From NCBI RefSeq assembly GCF_014333585.1, contig NZ_JACSCW010000004.1, positions 248,001 through 312,000 of the forward strand: DNA of 64,000 bases, in the 5' to 3' direction. The notes below the pieces were generated by a model. It ran no database searches and was not told the DNA's origin. It saw only the letters and a list, made by a program, of their open reading frames with translations. Positions 17,911 to 26,210 of this stretch are shown in pieces (the first letter of the stretch is position 1; the number at the start of each line of letters is the position of its first letter). A program made the position numbers and the translations under genes. The stretch is from Hymenobacter sp. BT188. Lineage in GTDB: Bacteria > Bacteroidota > Bacteroidia > Cytophagales > Hymenobacteraceae.

Positions 17911-18933
17911 ATGAACGCCTTTCAATGGACCGACGCCACAAGCGTCAAGCAGGCTACGGGCCAAAACACAACGCCGGTGGCCGACGCTATGCTGGTGAAT
18001 GCAAAGCCGGAGTCGGCCACCATCTTCAAAGCCGGTGGCGTGGACGTGCTGGATTTGATGAAGGAGCACGTATTGGCGCCTGCTCGCATTGTAGGAATCA
18101 GCAACTTGCCCAAGCTGGACTCGATTCGCAATGCCGGCAAAGAAGGCACTCACCTCGGCGCCTTGGTTACTTTAGCCCAGCTGGAGCGCGACAGCGACCT
18201 GCAAAAAAGCTACCGTGCTCTTACCGAAGCAGCCAGCCATGCCGCAACACCGCAAGTGCGCAACGCGGCCACGCTGGGGGGCAATATTATGCAGCGTCCG
18301 CACTGCTGGTACTTCCGCAACGAGAATTTCAAGTGCTTGAAAAAAGGCGGTACTGTTTGCTTCGCTAACCAGCCCGGCGCCGAGAATAAGTACCACGCTA
18401 TCCTGGGAAATCAGACCTGCTCGGCGGTGCATGGTTCCAGCATTAGCACGGCTCTGGTTGCCTTCGGGGCCCAGGTCGAATTGACGGGCCCGCAGGGCGT
18501 GCGGCGGGTGCCGCTAGAGCAGTTCTTCGTGACGCCGGAAAAGGATGTAAAGCGCGAGAATTCCATTCAGCCCAATGAGCTGATTACCGATGTGTTGCTG
18601 CCCACGCCCGCTGCCGGTACTAGCTCTTGGTATATCAAATTTGGCGAGCGCGAAAGCTACGATTGGGCGCTCGCCGACGTAGCCGTGGTGCTGGAGCAGC
18701 AGAATGGCCGCTGCACTAAGGCGAGCATTGTGCTGGGTGCCGCCGCCCCGGTTCCGTTGCGCGCTGCCGCCGCCGAAGCAGCCCTGATTGGCAAACCCAT
18801 AAACGAAGAAACCGCCCGCGCCGCCGGGCAGGCCGCTACTGCCGGCGCAACTCCGCTGGAGCACAACGCCTACAAGGTGCCGATTTTTGCAGCCATTGTG
18901 AAGCGCGCCATTTTGAAAGCAGGGGAGGCGTAG
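17911..18933 (+). CDS. paoB: Aldehyde oxidoreductase, FAD-binding subunit with [4Fe-4S] segment
   Basis: Carries FAD and passes electrons out of the complex. The 340-residue protein has the CO dehydrogenase flavoprotein fold: an FAD segment (TLGGNIMQ, 121-128) and a C-terminal domain. Between them are four Cys, C132 in HCWYF, C142 in FKCLKK, C150 in TVCFA and C170 in NQTCSA, arranged like the [4Fe-4S] insertion of E. coli PaoB. This feature separates it from plain xanthine dehydrogenase FAD subunits. It starts 56 bp after paoC; an inverted repeat follows directly. Confidence 0.92.
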   Translation: MNAFQWTDATSVKQATGQNTTPVADAMLVNAKPESATIFKAGGVDVLDLMKEHVLAPARIVGISNLPKLDSIRNAGKEGTHLGALVTLAQLERDSDLQKSYRALTEAASHAATPQVRNAATLGGNIMQRPHCWYFRNENFKCLKKGGTVCFANQPGAENKYHAILGNQTCSAVHGSSISTALVAFGAQVELTGPQGVRRVPLEQFFVTPEKDVKRENSIQPNELITDVLLPTPAAGTSSWYIKFGERESYDWALADVAVVLEQQNGRCTKASIVLGAAAPVPLRAAAAEAALIGKPINEETARAAGQAATAGATPLEHNAYKVPIFAAIVKRAILKAGEA

Positions 18934-18939
18934 GAGAAC

Positions 18940-19077
18940 CCTCAACCCCTAGCCCCTTCTCCTAGGGGAGAAGGGGGACTAGTTTTTAGTTATTCTAGAA
19001 CACTAGTTATGGTTAGAATTCTAAAGATTTAGAACTAGTCCCCCCTCTCCCCTAGGAGAAGGGGCTAGGGGTTGAGG
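18940..19077. repeat. 45-bp inverted repeat after paoB
   Basis: Arms 18940-18984 and 19033-19077 match at 44 of 45 positions. The arm begins CCTCAACCCCTAGCCCCTTC and contains its own small palindrome CTCCTAGGGGAG. The 48 bp loop is AT-rich. Sequence differs from the GTCATnCnGA family elsewhere in the window, so it is a second element type. It separates paoACB from the small Cys-rich gene and xdhC. Confidence 0.88.
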
Positions 19078-19099
19078 CCTCATTGAACAGCTTATTTAT

Positions 19100-19339
19100 A
19101 TGCCCATTTATATTCCCGTTCACCTCGAAAATCACACCGGCATCTGTCGTTTTTTGCGTAGCAAAACGGGCTTAGGTACGAGTGAGGGAGGGGAGCAGCC
19201 GTGGCTTTTAGTTGATGGAATGACCGCTACTTGCTGGTGTTTGCGTACAATGGAGTCGTTTGGTCCGGATGATGAGGTGGCGGAAGCTGCTGAGTGCCGC
19301 GCGGGCCGGGTGTGCTATGAGGCGGCCGTTCCAGATTAA
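19100..19339 (+). CDS. Small Cys-rich protein between paoB and xdhC, unknown function
   Basis: I do not recognise this 79-residue protein. It has no signal peptide or membrane segment. Five Cys are present (16, 45, 47, 66, 72), with the segments TATCWCLRTMESFG and AECRAGRVCYEA. It ends 11 bp before xdhC on the same strand, so it is probably co-transcribed with the molybdenum cofactor genes. Four of the Cys could bind a metal or an Fe-S cluster; this is inference only. The reading frame looks coding (acidic C-terminal half, no rare-residue runs), but without comparison a chance frame cannot be excluded. Confidence 0.6.
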   Translation: MPIYIPVHLENHTGICRFLRSKTGLGTSEGGEQPWLLVDGMTATCWCLRTMESFGPDDEVAEAAECRAGRVCYEAAVPD

Positions 19340-19350
19340 TAAGCAGTTAT

Positions 19351-20544
19351 ATGAGTGAAATACGCCGTTTACTTGCTGCCTATGATGTTCACCGTGCAAC
19401 TGGTCAGGCATGCGCGTTGGCTACGGTAGTGCATGTCAGCGGCTCGGCTTATCGGCGGCCGGGGGCACGCATGCTAGTGACGGAAGATGGGCAGCTGACG
19501 GGTGCCATCAGCGGCGGCTGTCTGGAAGGCGACGCGCGCCGCCGGGCGCGCCAGGCCATCGTGCGCCGCCAACCGGCGCTGGTCACCTATGATTCGATGG
19601 ATGAGGAGGAAGACGTGGAGCACGGCGTTAGCTTGGGCTGCCAGGGAATCATTCAGATTCTGCTGGAGCCACTCGATTTTAGTGACCTGACCAACCCCCT
19701 GGAATTGCTGCGTGCCTGTGTCCAGCAGGATCAGCCAGCCGTATTGCTGACGGGCTTTAGTTTGAGTACCAATACTGAAGTGCAGGTAGGCGAGCGTCTG
19801 CTTTTGCTGCGCGACGGCACCAGCCGGGGTGCGCTCAACTTTGAAGCCGGTATAGCTGCACAACTATTGGAGCACGCCCAGCAAACCTTGAACAGCGGCC
19901 AGTCAGCCACCGCCGATTATGACACGGTGGCGGGCACGCTGCGGGTTTTTCTGGAAGTAATACCGCCGCCCGTGCGCGTTACGGTATTCGGTGCTGGCAA
20001 CGATGTGCAGCCCCTGGTGCGCTTGGCTACTAGTCTGGGCTGGCAGGTGCGCGTGGTGGATGGCCGACCCGGGCAGGCTACGTCTGCACGGTTTCCGGAG
20101 GCGGAAGAGGTGCGCGTGTTAGGCTTCGACCAGCTCTCAAATTTGCCCCCCAGCCAGCAGTTTGCCCTGCTCATGACTCACAATTATCATTACGACCTGG
20201 CTGCGCTGCGTTACCTGTTGCCCACTGCTACGCCGTATATCGGTTTGTTGGGGCCACGCAAAAAAGCCGATCGACTACTGGCAGAGTTGGAAGCGGAAGG
20301 CTTGCAGCCGAACCAGCGGCTTGTGCCGCGCCTGTATAGTCCGGTGGGCTTAAATATCGGAGCGGAAACGGCGGAAGAAATTGCGCTTTCCATTGTGGCC
20401 GAGATGCAGGCGGTGCTCAAAGGTCGTCCGGGGGGCTTTTTGCACCAGATTGATGGGCCCATTCATGAGCAGACACCAGTGCTTACTTCTTCTCTTGCGC
20501 CAGGAAACAATCTGACGGTAGCAGCCTCATGCTCTCTGAGTTAA
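19351..20544 (+). CDS. xdhC: XdhC/CoxI-family molybdenum cofactor maturation protein
   Basis: XdhC-family proteins bind molybdenum cofactor, help its sulfuration and insert it into xanthine oxidase-type enzymes, here very likely PaoC. The 397-residue protein has the N-terminal XdhC/CoxI domain (GSAYRRPGARM, AISGGCLEGDARRRAR, VSLGCQG) and a C-terminal Rossmann domain (VTVFGAGNDVQPLV and LLGPRKKADR). The 3' end overlaps the next gene by 16 bp, so the two are translationally linked. Confidence 0.92.
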   Translation: MSEIRRLLAAYDVHRATGQACALATVVHVSGSAYRRPGARMLVTEDGQLTGAISGGCLEGDARRRARQAIVRRQPALVTYDSMDEEEDVEHGVSLGCQGIIQILLEPLDFSDLTNPLELLRACVQQDQPAVLLTGFSLSTNTEVQVGERLLLLRDGTSRGALNFEAGIAAQLLEHAQQTLNSGQSATADYDTVAGTLRVFLEVIPPPVRVTVFGAGNDVQPLVRLATSLGWQVRVVDGRPGQATSARFPEAEEVRVLGFDQLSNLPPSQQFALLMTHNYHYDLAALRYLLPTATPYIGLLGPRKKADRLLAELEAEGLQPNQRLVPRLYSPVGLNIGAETAEEIALSIVAEMQAVLKGRPGGFLHQIDGPIHEQTPVLTSSLAPGNNLTVAASCSLS

Positions 20545-21206
20545 ACACTGCTTCTGCTACTACTGCGCCCGTAGCTCTGATCCTGTTAGCAGCCGGCGCA
20601 TCAGCCCGGATGAGGCAGCCCAAGCAGTTGTTGTACTATCAGGGCAAAACGCTGCTACGCCGGGCGGCCGAAACAGCCGCGGCCACGGGTTGCCAGCCGC
20701 TGGTGCTCGTTACGGGCGCTTTGCACGAAGAATTAGTCGCTGAAATCGAAGATTTACCATTTCTCATTACCCGAAATCCTGATTGGGCGACGGGCATGGG
20801 CTCCTCCATTAGAGCAGGCTTGGCGACTTTAGAAAAAGCCCCCCAGCCGCCATCCGCCGTGCTCATCATGCTCTGCGACCAGCCTTTGCTGACGCCTGCA
20901 TTGCTGTCGCAATTAATTGAGCAACAGCAGTTGACCCAGGCGCCGGTGGTAGCCGCTGCTTATGGCGGTACATTGGGCGTGCCAGCCGTTTTCGGTGCCG
21001 ATACGCTGCCTGCGCTGCGCCAGCTGGGCGGCGCGGAGGGGGCTCGTCAGCTTATTGCCAGCTATGGTAGATCTGTGGGCAGCGTACCGTTTGCGGGGGG
21101 CATTTTTGATGTGGATACGCCCGCCCAATACGCATCTTTGCTGGAAAAAGACATGGGCGAGGAACACACCGAAGATGCGGATTCGCACGCTGAACCACTG
21201 GTGTAA
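20529..21206 (+). CDS. mocA: MocA-like molybdenum cofactor cytidylyltransferase
   Basis: NTP-transferase of the MobA/MocA type; with a paoABC locus the expected job is adding CMP to molybdopterin to form the cytosine dinucleotide cofactor. The 225-residue protein has the nucleotide-binding N-terminus LILLAAGASARMRQPKQLL and the metal-binding region LIMLCDQPLL. LAAGASARMRQPK rather than the MobA pattern fits MocA. The start overlaps xdhC in another frame. The C-terminal tail after the fold (EEHTEDADSHAEPLV) is acidic and of unknown role. Confidence 0.88.
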   Translation: MLSELNTASATTAPVALILLAAGASARMRQPKQLLYYQGKTLLRRAAETAAATGCQPLVLVTGALHEELVAEIEDLPFLITRNPDWATGMGSSIRAGLATLEKAPQPPSAVLIMLCDQPLLTPALLSQLIEQQQLTQAPVVAAAYGGTLGVPAVFGADTLPALRQLGGAEGARQLIASYGRSVGSVPFAGGIFDVDTPAQYASLLEKDMGEEHTEDADSHAEPLV

Positions 21207-21263
21207 CCCGGACTGCCCGAAAACCCACTATCTTGCCCACTACCACTTTCTTTCCTTGTTTGT

Positions 21264-22646
21264 ATGCAGCAAGCTGCCGTGGCTACTTCGGCCCCAGTCG
21301 AGAAAAATAACTCGCGCATTACCAATGGTTGGGCCATGTACGACTGGGCCAACTCGGTGTATCCGCTGGTGATTACCAGCACGATATTTCCCATTTATTA
21401 TGGCTCGGTGGCCGTCAATGAGCGGGGCCAGGATATGGTTAACTTTCTGGGCTTCAACCTGCCCGGCTCTTCGCTGTACACCTACGCCATTTCGGCCTCG
21501 TTTCTCATTATCGCGGGGCTTAGCCCGATTCTTACCGCCATTGCCGACTTCTCGGGGCGTAAGAAGCTATTTCTGCGTTTCTTCTGCTTTCTGGGGGCGG
21601 CCTCGTGTGCGGGTTTATTTTTCTTTACGAAAGAGACTTTCGGATTATCGGTGCTGCTGCTGATGTCGGCCACCATTGGCTGGGCGGGCAGCATTGTGTT
21701 TTACAACTCCTATCTGCCCCTTATTGCCACCGAGGATCAGTACGACCGACTGTCGGCCAAAGGGTTTTCGCTCGGGTACGTGGGCAGTGTTATTCTGCTG
21801 GTGCTGAGTCTGGTAATCGTGCTCAAGCCCGATCTTGTGGGCATCGACCCGGCAAATAAAGCGTTGCCGCCGCGCATCTCTTTTCTGTTTACGGGCATGT
21901 GGTGGGCTATTTTCGGCCAATTCGCTCTCTCGCGCCTGCCCACCGATACTGGCCGCCCCGACCATATGCCCGCCGCGCAGGGCAACTTCCTGCTCAACGG
22001 CTTTCACGAATTGAGCAATGTATGGCAGCAGATCAAGCAGCTTCCTATGCTTAAGCGCTTTCTACTGGCTTATTTTACCTACAATATGGGCGTGCAAACG
22101 GTGATGTACGTAGCCACCGTGTTCGGTGATAAAGTGCTCAAACTAGAGTCGCAAGCGCTGATTATTACCATCTTACTTTTGCAGGTAGTCGCTATTCTGG
22201 GGGCCTATTTATTTGCTCGTCTGTCGGAAGTCATTGGTAACACGCGGGCGCTGAGCTGGTCGGTGGCAGTGTGGGCGCTGATCTGCGTGGCGGGCTACTT
22301 TGTGCAGGCCGGATGGAGCTTTTATGCACTGGCTTCTGTCATCGGCCTGACTATGGGCGGCGTACAGTCGCTTTCGCGCTCTACCTACTCCAAAATTATC
22401 CCCGAGAACACGCCCGATACGGCTTCCTATTTCAGCTTTTTCGATGTCACTGAAAAGCTCAGCATTGTGATTGGAACGGCCGTTTTTGGCATTATTTCCC
22501 AAATCACGGGCAATATGCGCAACAGTATCCTAGCCCTCATTGCGTTCTTTATTCTGGGCCTGATATTCCTATTCAGAATGCGTGGCCAGAACCTACGCCC
22601 TGATGCTGCTGCGGATGAAACCCCGATCAAACAGGCCGCCCTGTAG
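21264..22646 (+). CDS. UMF1-family MFS transporter (Atg22-like)
   Basis: Integral membrane protein of 460 residues with about 12 hydrophobic segments. The opening NGWAMYDWANSVYPLVITS is the signature of the UMF1/vacuole effluxer Atg22-like family. Substrate is not known for most bacterial members; amino acids or other small solutes are possible. The stop codon TAG (22644-22646) lies inside the left arm of an inverted repeat starting at 22643, so the repeat seems to have landed on the gene end. It is 57 bp after mocA and probably independent of it. Confidence 0.88.
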   Translation: MQQAAVATSAPVEKNNSRITNGWAMYDWANSVYPLVITSTIFPIYYGSVAVNERGQDMVNFLGFNLPGSSLYTYAISASFLIIAGLSPILTAIADFSGRKKLFLRFFCFLGAASCAGLFFFTKETFGLSVLLLMSATIGWAGSIVFYNSYLPLIATEDQYDRLSAKGFSLGYVGSVILLVLSLVIVLKPDLVGIDPANKALPPRISFLFTGMWWAIFGQFALSRLPTDTGRPDHMPAAQGNFLLNGFHELSNVWQQIKQLPMLKRFLLAYFTYNMGVQTVMYVATVFGDKVLKLESQALIITILLLQVVAILGAYLFARLSEVIGNTRALSWSVAVWALICVAGYFVQAGWSFYALASVIGLTMGGVQSLSRSTYSKIIPENTPDTASYFSFFDVTEKLSIVIGTAVFGIISQITGNMRNSILALIAFFILGLIFLFRMRGQNLRPDAAADETPIKQAAL

Positions 22647-22735
22647 AGATGCGTATTCGCGTCTAATCGTGGAACCACCACGATTGCACTGGCAAAATAA
22701 TGGCCCGACAATTAGACGTAAATATGCGTCTCTAC
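22643..22735. repeat. Imperfect inverted repeat overlapping the UMF1 stop codon
   Basis: Arms 22643-22667 and 22711-22735 match at 21 of 25 positions. The outer sequence GTAGAGACGC / GCGTCTCTAC resembles the GTAGAGACGC palindromes seen between genes in several bacterial phyla. A smaller hairpin (ATCGTGG / CCACGAT) lies in the loop. Confidence 0.75.
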
Positions 22736-22771
22736 CTCTCTTGAATTCTTTTTCCATTCAAAATCCACCCC

Positions 22772-23290
22772 ATGCACACTTCTTCTCTCCAGCAAAATAT
22801 CCTCTCCGAGCTTGACCATGAGTTGATTACTACCCGCAAAATACTTGAGCGGGTACCCTTCGATAAGGCCGATTACCAACCGCATCCGAAAAGCATGAAG
22901 CTGGGACAATTGGCGGCGCACGTGGTAAATCTGCTGGCGTTCAAAACGCTTTTCGTGCAGCACGATTCGCGCGATTTTCTCGACAAAAACGCTCCCAAGC
23001 CGGGGCCTACGCCAACGTCTAAAGAGGAACTGCTGGCCCGCTTCGACGAGTATTCGGCCACGTTGCGCAAAGCCCTAAGCGAGTCGGATAACGAGAAGCT
23101 CACGCATTCCTTTAAGCTGCACGCCGGCGACCAGGTATTTATGGATCGCCCTAAAGGTGCTGCGCTGCGCATTATGGGCCTGAATCATAGCATTCACCAC
23201 CGCGGCCAGCTCAGCGTATACCTGCGTCTGCTCGATATTCCTGTACCGGCCATGTACGGCCCCAGCGCCGATGAGCAAGGTTGGGGTTGA
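22772..23290 (+). CDS. DinB-family (YfiT/bacillithiol-transferase-like) protein
   Basis: The 172-residue protein belongs to the DinB four-helix metal-binding superfamily (unrelated to DNA polymerase IV despite the name). The three metal-ligand His are H50 in LAAHVVNLL and H139 and H143 in NHSIHHRGQL. Members include thiol transferases and damage-inducible proteins; the substrate here cannot be told. A strong bidirectional terminator follows. Confidence 0.85.
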   Translation: MHTSSLQQNILSELDHELITTRKILERVPFDKADYQPHPKSMKLGQLAAHVVNLLAFKTLFVQHDSRDFLDKNAPKPGPTPTSKEELLARFDEYSATLRKALSESDNEKLTHSFKLHAGDQVFMDRPKGAALRIMGLNHSIHHRGQLSVYLRLLDIPVPAMYGPSADEQGWG

Positions 23291-23298
23291 AATTTGAT

Positions 23299-23346
23299 CC
23301 ATAAAAAAAGCCCCCCAGATATGATTCTGGGGGGCTTTTTTTATGG
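23299..23346. terminator. Bidirectional terminator built on the GGGGGGC motif
   Basis: Perfect 21 bp arms 23299-23319 and 23326-23346 with a 6 nt loop. The stem contains GCCCCCCAG / CTGGGGGGC flanked by A7/T7, so a U tract follows the hairpin in either direction. It separates the convergent DinB-like gene and the amidohydrolase gene. Confidence 0.92.
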
Positions 23347-23390
23347 GATTTCGGTACTCGGGGAATAGCCCGTGTGAAACTATGCTGCGT

Positions 23391-25055
23391 CTACTTCTTT
23401 AGCGAAAAAACCTGCTCGCCAGCAATCCAGGTTTGCTGCACCTGGGCTCCGCGTAGCTCGGGCGCCGGGGCCGTGAGCAAATCTTTGTTGAGCAACACAA
23501 AATCGGCGGCCAAACCGGGCTGAATGCTGCCTTTTTGCTTGTCTTCGAACGCAGCGTGGGCCGCCCAAGTAGTCATGCCACGCAGAGCATCGGGGCGGGA
23601 AAGGGCATTTTCGGGCTGGAAACCACCTTCCGGGTAGTTCTTCGCATCCTGGCGAGCCACAGCGGAATGGAAGCCGAAGAGGGGATTAATATCTTCCACC
23701 GGAAAGTCGCTGCCCAGGGCTACCTGCCCGTATTGCTTGCGCAGTTCCTCAAAGGCGTAGGCTGTTTTTACGCGCTCCGGGCCAAGCCGCTCACCTGCCC
23801 AGTACATGTCGGAGGTGGCATGGGTGGGCTGCACCGAAGGCACAATGCCAAACTGCCCGAACTTGCCCATATCAGCGGGCGTGATAACCTGCGCGTGCTC
23901 GATGCGCCACCGCCGGTCTTTCTGTCCCTTAAGCGCTTCTCCGTAAATATTCAGGATAATGCGGTTGGCCGAGTCACCTATAGCGTGGGTGTTCATTTGA
24001 AACTTGCTGGCTGCAATTTCTTTGGCCAGCGCCCGGTATTCTTTTTCAGTGGACAGCAGGAAACCGGTTTCTTTTGGACGGTCGTGGTAAGGCTCAACCA
24101 AGCAAGCCCCCCGCGAACCCAATGCTCCATCGGCGTACACTTTGAAAGAGCGCACCGTCAGCCGATCCGTTTCCACAGGGCCGTTTTTGAAGTAGAATTG
24201 CTTGTTGGCAGCCGTAGGATTCAGCATCGTATACAAGCGCAGTTTCAGCTTACCTTGTTTCTGCAAGGCGGCCATCTGGTCGATGTTGGCTTTATCGAGG
24301 CCCGCATCGGCGAGGCTGGTGAGGCCCACGGCTACGCACAATTGCTGCGCTTGCAGCAGCGCGGCGTTGGCTTCGGTTGCGGATGGCTCCGGAATTTTAG
24401 CCGCTACCAAATCCACGGCGTTGTCTACTAATAATCCAGTCAGTTCACCCATCGCATCGCGGCCGATAACGCCGCCGCTAACGGGCGTGTTGGCCGTGAT
24501 TCCGGCTAAGTCTAACGCCTTTTGGTTCACCATAGCCGCGTGGCCATCTACGCGGGTGATGAGTACCGGAACATTAGGAAACAGTTTGTCCAGCGTGTCT
24601 TTGGTCGGAAACTGTTTGCTAGGCCAATCATTCTGGTCCCAGCCGCGACCAGTAAGCCAAGCCGCCTGCGGATATTGCTGGCGCTGCCGCTGCAACGTGC
24701 TGACCACATCGCCCCAAGAAGTAGTGCCTACCAGGTCAGCGTCGCGCAGGCCCAGGGCGTAGCGGTAGAAGTGACAGTGGGCATCATAAAAGCCAGGGTA
24801 GATGAATTGCCCCCCAGCGTCAACTTCCTGCTTGCCTTTATACTTCTGCCGTATCTCATCTGCCGTCCCAACGGCCAGAAACTTGCCATCCTGCACAGCA
24901 AAAGCCTGAGCCTTAGCAAATGCCGAATCGACGGTGTACACAGTGGCATTGTAAACTACAAGGTCGGCGACTTGCTGCTTGGGGGTATTTTGGCAACTGG
25001 TGAAGCCATTAAGAAGCGGCAGCAGTAACAGCAGGGGGCGTAAAATTCTGATCAT
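23391..25055 (-). CDS. YtcJ-like metal-dependent amidohydrolase, lipoprotein
   Basis: Hydrolase of the amidohydrolase superfamily, close to N-substituted formamide deformylase/YtcJ proteins. Of 554 residues, 1-21 form a lipoprotein signal (NGFTSC, Cys21). Metal-site motifs are YDAHCHFYRYA with H93 and H95, MNTHAIGDSANR and LGSDFPVEDINP. The C-terminal GSIQPGLAADFVLLNKD is typical. The natural substrate is unknown for this group. It is a monocistronic gene in the envelope. Confidence 0.9.
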   Translation of the reverse strand: MIRILRPLLLLLPLLNGFTSCQNTPKQQVADLVVYNATVYTVDSAFAKAQAFAVQDGKFLAVGTADEIRQKYKGKQEVDAGGQFIYPGFYDAHCHFYRYALGLRDADLVGTTSWGDVVSTLQRQRQQYPQAAWLTGRGWDQNDWPSKQFPTKDTLDKLFPNVPVLITRVDGHAAMVNQKALDLAGITANTPVSGGVIGRDAMGELTGLLVDNAVDLVAAKIPEPSATEANAALLQAQQLCVAVGLTSLADAGLDKANIDQMAALQKQGKLKLRLYTMLNPTAANKQFYFKNGPVETDRLTVRSFKVYADGALGSRGACLVEPYHDRPKETGFLLSTEKEYRALAKEIAASKFQMNTHAIGDSANRIILNIYGEALKGQKDRRWRIEHAQVITPADMGKFGQFGIVPSVQPTHATSDMYWAGERLGPERVKTAYAFEELRKQYGQVALGSDFPVEDINPLFGFHSAVARQDAKNYPEGGFQPENALSRPDALRGMTTWAAHAAFEDKQKGSIQPGLAADFVLLNKDLLTAPAPELRGAQVQQTWIAGEQVFSLKK

Positions 25056-25137
25056 ACAGGCAAGTTAAGGCACGACGCAAAATGTAGCGCAATATCTCTT
25101 CAGTGTGGGCGTCGTAAAGCAATAAGTAACTAAAAAA

Positions 25138-25243
25138 AGACCGTCATGCAGAGGCGGAGCCGAAGCATCTCGCGTGTTTAGTTGAGTTACTACTCTCACA
25201 TCAGCACGCGAGATGCTTCGGCTCCGCCTCTGCATGACGGTCT
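25138..25243. repeat. Long perfect inverted repeat between amidohydrolase and AMP nucleosidase genes
   Basis: Arms 25138-25176 and 25205-25243 are 39 bp and perfectly complementary, loop 28 bp. The arm contains GACCGTCATGCAGAGGCGGA and GAAGCATCTCGCG. It shares GTCATGC and GAAGCATCTC with the element at 711-803 and is close to that at 26686-26792. Confidence 0.92.
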
Positions 25244-25263
25244 GCTAAATTCAAGCTTTCAGC

Positions 25264-26037
25264 TTACTCAAAGCGCATGTGCTTCACCGATTCGCCGGAG
25301 TTTTTCAACTCAATCAGTGAGTCAATACCGATCTGTAAGTGCGTATGCACGTAGCCCAGCGTTACTTTGGAGTCGCTTTCGGCGGTTTTCACACCTTCAG
25401 GCGTCATTGGGTTATCACTCACCAGCAGCAGGGCGCCGTGGGGAATTTCATTGATAAAGCCCACCACAAAAATGGTCGCCGTTTCCATATCCACGGCCAT
25501 AGCCCGAATCTGCCGAAGGTATTCCTTAAAGGCCTCATCATGCTCCCACACGCGGCGGTTGGTGGTGTATACGGTGCCAGTCCAATAGTCCTTTTCGTGC
25601 TTCTTAATCATCGATGACACGGCCCGCTGCAAACGGAAGGAGGGAAGAGCTGGGATTTCCGGAGGCAGATAGTCATCAGACGTACCCTCGCCGCGAATGG
25701 CCGCAATGGGCAGAATCAAGTCACCGAGCTTGGTTTTGCTCTTCAAACCGCCGCATTTGCCCAGAAACAAAGCTGCTTTGGGCTTGATGGCCGACAGCAA
25801 ATCCATAACTGTGGCAGCCATCGGCGAACCCATGCCAAAGTTGATAATCGTGATGCCGTTGGCCGTAGCCGACTGCATGGGCTTATCCAGTCCGCGCACT
25901 TCTACGTCGAACTGCTCGGCGAACATATTCACGTAATTGATAAAGTTGGTGAGCAGGATATACTGCCCAAACTCCTTAAGTGGCACACCGGTATAACGCG
26001 GCAGCCAGTTCTCCACTATCGCGGATTTGTCCTTCAT
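25264..26037 (-). CDS. amn: AMP nucleosidase (nucleoside phosphorylase fold)
   Basis: Splits AMP to adenine and ribose 5-phosphate, balancing adenylate pools. The 257-residue protein is the short form common in Bacteroidota, made of the phosphorylase-like domain alone. Recognised segments are ITIINFGMGSPMAATVMDLL, LFLGKCGGLK, VDMETATIF (the Met-Glu ribose-binding pair) and LLVSDNPMTPEGVKT. It stands alone between two inverted-repeat elements. A purine nucleoside phosphorylase is the alternative, but MTPEGVK and the N-terminal part fit the AMP nucleosidase annotation better. Confidence 0.85.
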   Translation of the reverse strand: MKDKSAIVENWLPRYTGVPLKEFGQYILLTNFINYVNMFAEQFDVEVRGLDKPMQSATANGITIINFGMGSPMAATVMDLLSAIKPKAALFLGKCGGLKSKTKLGDLILPIAAIRGEGTSDDYLPPEIPALPSFRLQRAVSSMIKKHEKDYWTGTVYTTNRRVWEHDEAFKEYLRQIRAMAVDMETATIFVVGFINEIPHGALLLVSDNPMTPEGVKTAESDSKVTLGYVHTHLQIGIDSLIELKNSGESVKHMRFE

Positions 26038-26196
26038 AGGGTGGGGTTAAAAGGTGGAATTTTGAATTGAAAAAGATGAAGCAAAGAACAGCTTCCCGTT
26101 CGCTTACTTGCTTGTTCACAAACTGATACAAAAAAACCGTCGCACTTTCGAACGACGGTACAGCGTATGAAAAGCGGAAGCAGTGATTCCGGGCCG

Positions 26197-26204
26197 TACC
26201 TTTG
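26197..26204 (+). promoter_or_regulatory. Putative -7 box of the HsdR-N gene, possibly leaderless
   Basis: TACCTTTG matches the Bacteroidota -7 consensus TAnnTTTG exactly. It ends 6 bp before the ATG at 26211, so transcription could begin at or next to the start codon. No clear TTTG -33 element is visible upstream. Confidence 0.4.
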
Positions 26205-26210
26205 GAGGTG

